The notes beneath the pieces are model-generated. The model was given only the letters and a program-made list of their open reading frames with translations. It ran no database searches and had not been told where the DNA came from. The position numbers were made by a program, and so were the translations under genes. Below are positions 62,090 through 64,000 of a DNA stretch of 64,000 nt, one piece after another. The stretch lies in contig NZ_JAMXSS010000002.1 of NCBI RefSeq assembly GCF_024124825.1, positions 930,001 through 994,000 of the forward strand, read 5' to 3'. Position 1 is the first letter of the stretch, and each line of letters starts with the position of its first letter. Source of the stretch: Arthrobacter sp. H16F315 (GTDB taxonomy: Bacteria > Actinomycetota > Actinomycetes > Actinomycetales > Micrococcaceae).

Positions 62090-62472
62090 CGGTCGAGCGC
62101 GGGGAGGGCACTCGCAAGGAGCGACACTGCGCTGATTACAAGGGCGGCCAAAACCGCTGTCCAGAAGAAGGTATCAATCGTGAAATGCACAGCGGTGTAG
62201 CTGCTGATCCAGGACGTCAGGTAGAGCATTCCGGCGTTGATGACCACGGTGAAAAGGCCCAGGGTGAGGATGGTGATCGGCAATGACAGGAGGCTGACGA
62301 TCGGCTTGACGACCGCGTTGACAACGCCGAAGATCAGGCCGATGAACAGGTAGCCCAGGACGATGCTGAGGGTGTCGTCGCCTGCGGTGGAAATGTTCAG
62401 GCCGGTGAGGATCCAACAAGCGATTCCCAGGGCCAGGGCATTGATGATGACGCGTACGATGAAGGAGCGCAT
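62086..62472 (-). CDS. YvlD-like four-helix membrane protein (PF04020)
   Basis: 128 residues with four membrane segments: IINALALGIACWILTGLNIS, GYLFIGLIFGVVNAVVKPIV, LSLPITILTLGLFTVVINAG and a C-terminal segment. VNAVVKP..LLSLPITILTLGLF is the family hallmark. Function is unclear; members are called phage holin family or YvlD. ATG 62472. Convergent with the hydrolase gene with a 4-bp overlap. Confidence 0.85.
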   Translation of the reverse strand: MRSFIVRVIINALALGIACWILTGLNISTAGDDTLSIVLGYLFIGLIFGVVNAVVKPIVSLLSLPITILTLGLFTVVINAGMLYLTSWISSYTAVHFTIDTFFWTAVLAALVISAVSLLASALPALDR

Positions 62473-62555
62473 GGCCCCATGCTGTCATAAGCCCGGCGGC
62501 ACGGGCAGGGGCCGTATCTCCCACCCGCGGCAAAGACCCGACGTAGGCTGTTGGT

Positions 62556-63674
62556 ATGACTTCATCAGATAACCCGGCCGGGGGCATCAAGCCACGTCCG
62601 GTGGTAGACCTCCTTCCCCGCTACGCGGCCGGCAAGCCGCCAGTCCCCGTCGAAGGCCTGGTCAGCTACAAGCTTTCCTCCAATGAAAACCCGCTGCCAC
62701 CGATTCCTGCAGTGCAGCAGGCCATCGCAGCGCAGACCGATTTCAACCGCTACCCGGATCCTTTGAGCAGCAAGCTGCGCGGCGCCCTCGCTGCGTTCCT
62801 TGGCGTTCCAGCGGAGGACATCGTCACCGGAGCCGGCAGCCTCGGCGCGCTAAACCAGCTCCTGACGACCTTCGCGGGGCAGAACGACGACGGCAAGCCC
62901 GACGAGGTCATCTACGCCTGGCGCTCCTTCGAGGCCTATCCGATCTGCGTCGGCCTGGCCGGCGCAGACAGCGTCAGGATCCCGCTGACCGGTGAGGGAC
63001 GCCACGATCTCGACGCCATGGCCGCAGCGGTGACGGCCCGGACCCGGATGATCCTGCTCTGCACCCCAAACAACCCCACCGGGCCGATCCTGACCACCGC
63101 GGACACCGAACGTTTCATCAACCAGATACCCTCGGATGTCCTGGTGGTCATCGATGAGGCTTACCAGGAGTTCGTCCGCGACGAGCACGCCGTCGACGGC
63201 ATCGAAATGTACCGGAAGTACCCCAACGTTGTTGTCTTGCGGACGTTTTCAAAGGCCCACGGCCTCGCCGGGCTGCGCGTTGGGTACAGCGTGTCCCACC
63301 CCGAGCTCACGCAGCACCTGCGCGTAGCCGCCACCCCGTTCGCGGTCTCCCAGATCGCCGAAACAGCTGCCGTGGCATCGCTGCAGCACTTCGGTGATGT
63401 TGTAGAAAGGGTACAAAGCATTGTGGACGAACGTGACCGGGTCACGGCCGGGCTGCGGTCGCTGGGCTGGTTCGTGCCGGAGGCGCAGGGCAACTTCGTG
63501 TGGCTCGACCTCGGTCCCGACAGCACCGAATTTGCCGCCCTGGCAGGGGAGCGGGCCCTCTCCGTCCGGGCCTTCGCCAACGAGGGTGTGCGGGTCAGCA
63601 TCGGCGAAGCCGACGCCAATACCCGGTTCCTTGAGCTCTGTGCGATCTATACAAAACCGCCACGGCGTTCCTAG
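62556..63674 (+). CDS. Histidinol-phosphate/aromatic aminotransferase
   Basis: 372 residues, fold type I PLP enzyme: VSYKLSSNENPLPPIPAV, LLCTPNNPTGPI, VVIDEAYQEFV, the PLP lysine (about residue 231) in TFSKAHGLAGLRVGYSVS. Motifs fit HisC or the related aromatic aminotransferase Pat. As no his operon is nearby, the aromatic aminotransferase role is favoured. ATG 62556. Upstream of a probable pdhA gene by 147 bp. Confidence 0.88.
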   Translation: MTSSDNPAGGIKPRPVVDLLPRYAAGKPPVPVEGLVSYKLSSNENPLPPIPAVQQAIAAQTDFNRYPDPLSSKLRGALAAFLGVPAEDIVTGAGSLGALNQLLTTFAGQNDDGKPDEVIYAWRSFEAYPICVGLAGADSVRIPLTGEGRHDLDAMAAAVTARTRMILLCTPNNPTGPILTTADTERFINQIPSDVLVVIDEAYQEFVRDEHAVDGIEMYRKYPNVVVLRTFSKAHGLAGLRVGYSVSHPELTQHLRVAATPFAVSQIAETAAVASLQHFGDVVERVQSIVDERDRVTAGLRSLGWFVPEAQGNFVWLDLGPDSTEFAALAGERALSVRAFANEGVRVSIGEADANTRFLELCAIYTKPPRRS

Positions 63675-63821
63675 CGCTTAACATAACGGCCGAGGCTGGC
63701 CGGCTGAGGATAAAGTTAGGACCAGTAAGCCAAAATATATACCGGCCCGGGAATGCATAACCGGCAGGGCATATATCCCAGCGATTGCGACGCATTCGGA
63801 TGCGGCAAGCAAGGAGACGGT
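63675..63821. promoter_or_regulatory. Intergenic region before the E1 alpha gene
   Basis: Contains ATATATACCGG (63735-63745) and GCATATAT (63769-63776), an imperfect A+T dyad unusual for this genome, and AAGGAGA before the ATG at 63822. A promoter for the next gene is probable. Confidence 0.35.
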
Positions 63822-64000
63822 ATGGGCGCCACACATCTGCCCTCTACCGAGTTCGACGGAACCGACATTGAGGAACAGCTCGAGGCTGAAGCCGAAGCCC
63901 ACGTGGGGGACCCGGATGAGCCGATGGTGCAGCTCCTCGCCCCTGACGGCACGCTCGGCGCGGATCCCGTCTACTCGGAATACGCCGAGCGGCTCGACCC
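63822..64000 (+). CDS. Probable pyruvate dehydrogenase E1 component alpha subunit, N-terminal part
   Basis: 59 codons and part of the next before the window ends. The acidic N-terminus is followed by MVQLLAPDGTLGADPVYSEY, matching the start of PdhA/BkdA-type thiamine-dependent E1 alpha subunits, before the first helix. AAGGAGACGG precedes ATG 63822. Only the non-catalytic N-terminus is visible, so the exact 2-oxoacid substrate is not determined. Confidence 0.6.
   Translation, partial: MGATHLPSTEFDGTDIEEQLEAEAEAHVGDPDEPMVQLLAPDGTLGADPVYSEYAERLD

Noticed and set aside
1..64000. tRNA or rRNA genes
   Set aside because: Intergenic regions were read for cloverleaf-like and rRNA-like sequence and none was recognised; a covariance-model scan would be needed to be certain.

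Overview
The window is from a high-GC actinobacterium, most likely Arthrobacter/Pseudarthrobacter or a close relative in the Micrococcaceae. Evidence: GC-rich codon use throughout, many GTG and TTG starts behind AGGAGG-type ribosome binding sites, the actinobacterial order rpsF-ssb-rpsR-rplI followed by dnaB, a lone LigC-type DNA ligase, a csoR-copZ-copA copper operon, a WXG100 protein and an IclR-controlled 4-hydroxybenzoate gene. No family search was run; every family call is from motif reading.

Layout. 1-3.8 kb: the end of a NarL/LuxR response regulator, an amino-acid permease and an M18 aminopeptidase. 3.8-15 kb: first exopolysaccharide (EPS) locus, with a secreted glycosidase-like protein, GT4 transferases, a Wzy-like polymerase, a Wzz/YveK-like protein, a Wzx-like flippase and a five-gene translationally coupled operon whose last glycosyltransferase is frameshifted at a run of seven A. 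16-24 kb: housekeeping core (rpsF, ssb, rpsR, rplI, dnaB) with a DnaA-box cluster upstream of dnaB and two membrane-anchored L7/L12-like proteins. 24-39 kb: transporters, stress and metal genes (CGNR regulator/EamA pair, copA/copZ/csoR, usp, arsR), a BNR-repeat protein beside a MoaD-like protein, ligC, and a deletion scar where the 3' ends of an MHS/MFS transporter and of pcaJ face apart next to an intact pcaR. 40-50 kb: second EPS locus (priming sugar-phosphate transferase, amino-sugar nucleotide enzymes, and an 873-residue triple glycosyltransferase fusion). 50-64 kb: mscL, a FUSC protein, a DrrA-type ABC exporter, an IclR regulator plus pobA with a shared repeat operator, a histidine phosphatase and purB, a WXG100-like/alpha-beta hydrolase pair, a YvlD-like protein, a HisC-type aminotransferase and the start of a probable pyruvate dehydrogenase E1 alpha gene.

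How the parts fit. The two EPS loci are complementary. The first has flippase, polymerase and chain-length functions but no priming enzyme. The second has the priming enzyme and sugar-nucleotide synthesis but no flippase or polymerase. They probably make one polymer. PobA would deliver protocatechuate, but the pca genes once beside pcaR are gone from this site, so ring cleavage must be encoded elsewhere or be lost.

The most interesting items are the frameshifted glycosyltransferase, the pca deletion scar, the twin operator around the pobA regulator, the DnaA-box cluster before dnaB, the triple glycosyltransferase fusion, and the WXG-like/hydrolase module.
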